From the NCBI RefSeq assembly GCF_902859935.1, contig NZ_CADIKI010000010.1, positions 124,001 to 188,000 on the forward strand: a stretch of 64,000 bases of DNA, in the 5' to 3' direction. The notes under the pieces were generated by a model. It was given only the letters and a program-made list of their open reading frames with translations, searched no databases and had not been told where the DNA came from. The translations under genes were made by a program, and so were the position numbers. Positions 62,597-64,000 of the stretch are shown here, piece after piece (the first letter of the stretch is position 1; each line of letters begins with the position of its first letter). The DNA is from Paraburkholderia fynbosensis. Its GTDB lineage: Bacteria; Pseudomonadota; Gammaproteobacteria; Burkholderiales; Burkholderiaceae.

Positions 62597-63649
62597 AAGG
62601 ATGACATACCGATTGAAAGTGCAATAGATTTCGTCGGATTGATGTTCTTCATCATGGCCCCCATTCGGCAACTCCGCGGAGCGGAATGGTGTCTGCGACG
62701 AGAGCGACTTCATAAGCCAGTACCGCCTGCAAGGAGACACCGCAAGTCGCGCGCAACGACGAACGTTCCGGCGACTGTGCAATCGCAGACCTTGTATCGT
62801 GACATGCCAGCTGTCGGATCAGGCGCTTCATCTGCACATGTATGGAGAATCATTTCTGCGGGGACGAGACAATCCGAAGGATGCGGTAGAGGGTCTATCC
62901 TGACATTCGACAAGTCTGCGAGCATTTCAAGCCGACTATGGTTGCCAACCCGCCGGCGAACATGGCGCAAATGCGAAGCATGGCACCGCAAGGAGCGACG
63001 CGGCGAGTCACCACGATAGCAGGACCGCACAGCGCGCCACCTGCCCACACGCGCTTTGCCTGCAAAAGTTAGCGGGCAAATTGGCAATTCAGCAGAAAGT
63101 CGCATGCGGGAACCTTGTGCATACTGATCGATTGTCCCGACCCGGGGCTTTCAGCATCCCGCCAGATGAATGACAACGTCGGTCTGACCTGCGGGCACCA
63201 ACAGGTTAAAGCATGAGCGGATTCAAGAGATAGCGCTGCGTCAATGCCATGGTCGATATGTAGCCGCGAGAGGCCTGCGTGCGTTAAAGGCCGTTGAGTA
63301 TTTCTTATCCACCAGTGAAGATGGCCAGCGAGCCGAAGTCACGCTGACACATACGGTGAGAAAGTACCTTCAAACTTCTTTCTTACCGAGATCTTTCACG
63401 CATTAAATGACCCGTACTATTGTGGCGTACGTCGAATTAATTTTTGTCACGAAATGTCAAGTTTTCGTCGACACTGACACGCTCCTACCGAACATGCGGT
63501 CTCGACACGATGGACCGTAAGGCGAAATCACCCGTGGAGAAAAATGCATTTGTCGAACGCGGGGGCCCGCTGTCAATCATCGGTTGTGTAGCGGCAGGAA
63601 CGAACCGCGCGAGTTTTGTGGAGGCTCCTACTCTTGAGAGAATGGCGCC

Positions 63650-63703
63650 ATGAACAAGAACGCAACCAAGCTTTCCCCGGAACTCCGGCAACGCGCAGCT
63701 TAA
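63650..63703 (+). pseudogene. IS3-type transposase OrfA N-terminal stub
   Basis: MNKNATKLSPELRQRAA followed by a stop. It matches the usual OrfA opening (MNKK.TK.SPE.R.RAV) but lasts only 17 residues, so it is a scar. Weak evidence because of length. Confidence 0.4.
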
Positions 63704-63778
63704 ATCAACCGGCCTCCACGATTCCCGGCGCGATTCAGTTCTTCGAGCTCGGACCGCTTAAGTAGACGCAGCCGCCGT

Positions 63779-63810
63779 AAAAAGACAACCGCCCGGCAGA
63801 GACGGGCGGT
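63779..63810 (-). terminator. Intrinsic terminator of the HlyD gene
   Basis: Minus strand ACCGCCCG / CGGGCGGT stem, loop TCTCTGC-like, followed by TTGTCTTTTT. Confidence 0.85.
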
Positions 63811-63820
63811 CCTGATGATA

Positions 63821-64000
63821 TTACCGCTCGCGCAACGCTTCTTTCCCCCTGTTCAGAGGCTTCATCAGATAGGCGAGTACGCTCTTGCGTCCGGTCTGGA
63901 TGTCCACCGTTGCTACCATACCCGGCACGATTGAAAACATCTTCCCGGCCTTGTTCACGAGATGGTCGGCGTCCGTACGAATGTAGACGCGATAATAGTA
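63821..64000 (-). CDS. HlyD-family type I secretion adaptor (3' end only)
   Basis: Reads RVYIRTDADHLVNKAGKMFS, IVPGMVATVDIQTGRKSVLA, YLMKPLNRGKEALRER and TAA. The GMVATVDIxTGxKSVLxYLxKP ending is characteristic of the periplasmic adaptor (membrane-fusion protein) of type I secretion systems for RTX-type proteins. Only the last 59 residues lie in the window; an ATPase/permease gene would be expected upstream, to the right. Confidence 0.88.
   Translation of the reverse strand, partial: YYYRVYIRTDADHLVNKAGKMFSIVPGMVATVDIQTGRKSVLAYLMKPLNRGKEALRER

Larger units (their letters stand above)
62597..63820. other. 1.2-kb stretch without an intact gene
   Basis: Holds the regulator's likely promoter (near 62600-62640), an IS stub at 63650 and the HlyD terminator at 63779-63810. 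An AT-rich patch at 63360-63440 could be another promoter. Open frames on both strands lack support. Confidence 0.5.

Overview
The window looks like Burkholderia sensu lato, most likely Paraburkholderia. The evidence is high GC, a Gram-negative gene set (RND efflux, trimeric porin, MlaA-type lipoprotein), families I associate with Burkholderiaceae (DUF3331, BPSL0761), and a chromosomal block upp-yebC-purD-hemF-nadD-rsfS-rlmH-maf-rng. No database search was possible; all names rest on motifs and remembered family sequences.

Layout. (1) 1-27 kb is accessory and partly decaying. It begins inside a MexF-type RND pump followed by its outer-membrane channel. Then come a frameshifted porin, an MlaA-like pseudogene with three frame changes, small secreted or DUF proteins, a LysR gene behind a DHA2 drug exporter, an epoxide hydrolase, a DUF427 gene cut by an amber codon and lying against inverted chemoreceptor remnants, a ChaC-type glutathione-degrading enzyme, a beta-class GST, two lipoproteins, two SRAP-peptidase remnants, an APH-family kinase, and a 249-bp direct repeat. 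From 22.5 to 26.3 kb lies a compact run of small minus-strand genes. It includes four tightly packed genes with an HTH-HAD fusion, facing a divergent Xre regulator across a perfect 24-bp palindrome. This run is the best candidate for an undescribed system.

(2) 27.0-51.8 kb is conserved, very GC-rich chromosome with no broken genes apart from a HicB-like relic. It holds a truncated haemoglobin, an FtsX-type ABC permease with a DUF4126 protein, a SugE/Gdx exporter behind a guanidine-II (mini-ykkC) riboswitch, the complete kdpFABC potassium pump with kdpDE and a 37-codon leader gene before kdpF, a quinone oxidoreductase, mgsA, an SDR, upp, yebC, purD, hemF and the nadD-rsfS-rlmH-maf-rng cluster.

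(3) 51.8-64 kb is again less GC-rich and gene-sparse. It holds a MalT-like LuxR regulator, a degenerate EAL protein, a response regulator plus tripartite hybrid kinase resembling RcsB/RcsC, an IS stub, and the 3' end of an HlyD-type secretion adaptor at the right edge.

The two lower-GC flanks around an intact core suggest islands inserted beside conserved chromosome, or a join between regions. Broken genes cluster between 5.7 and 19.9 kb, which favours real decay over evenly spread sequencing error.
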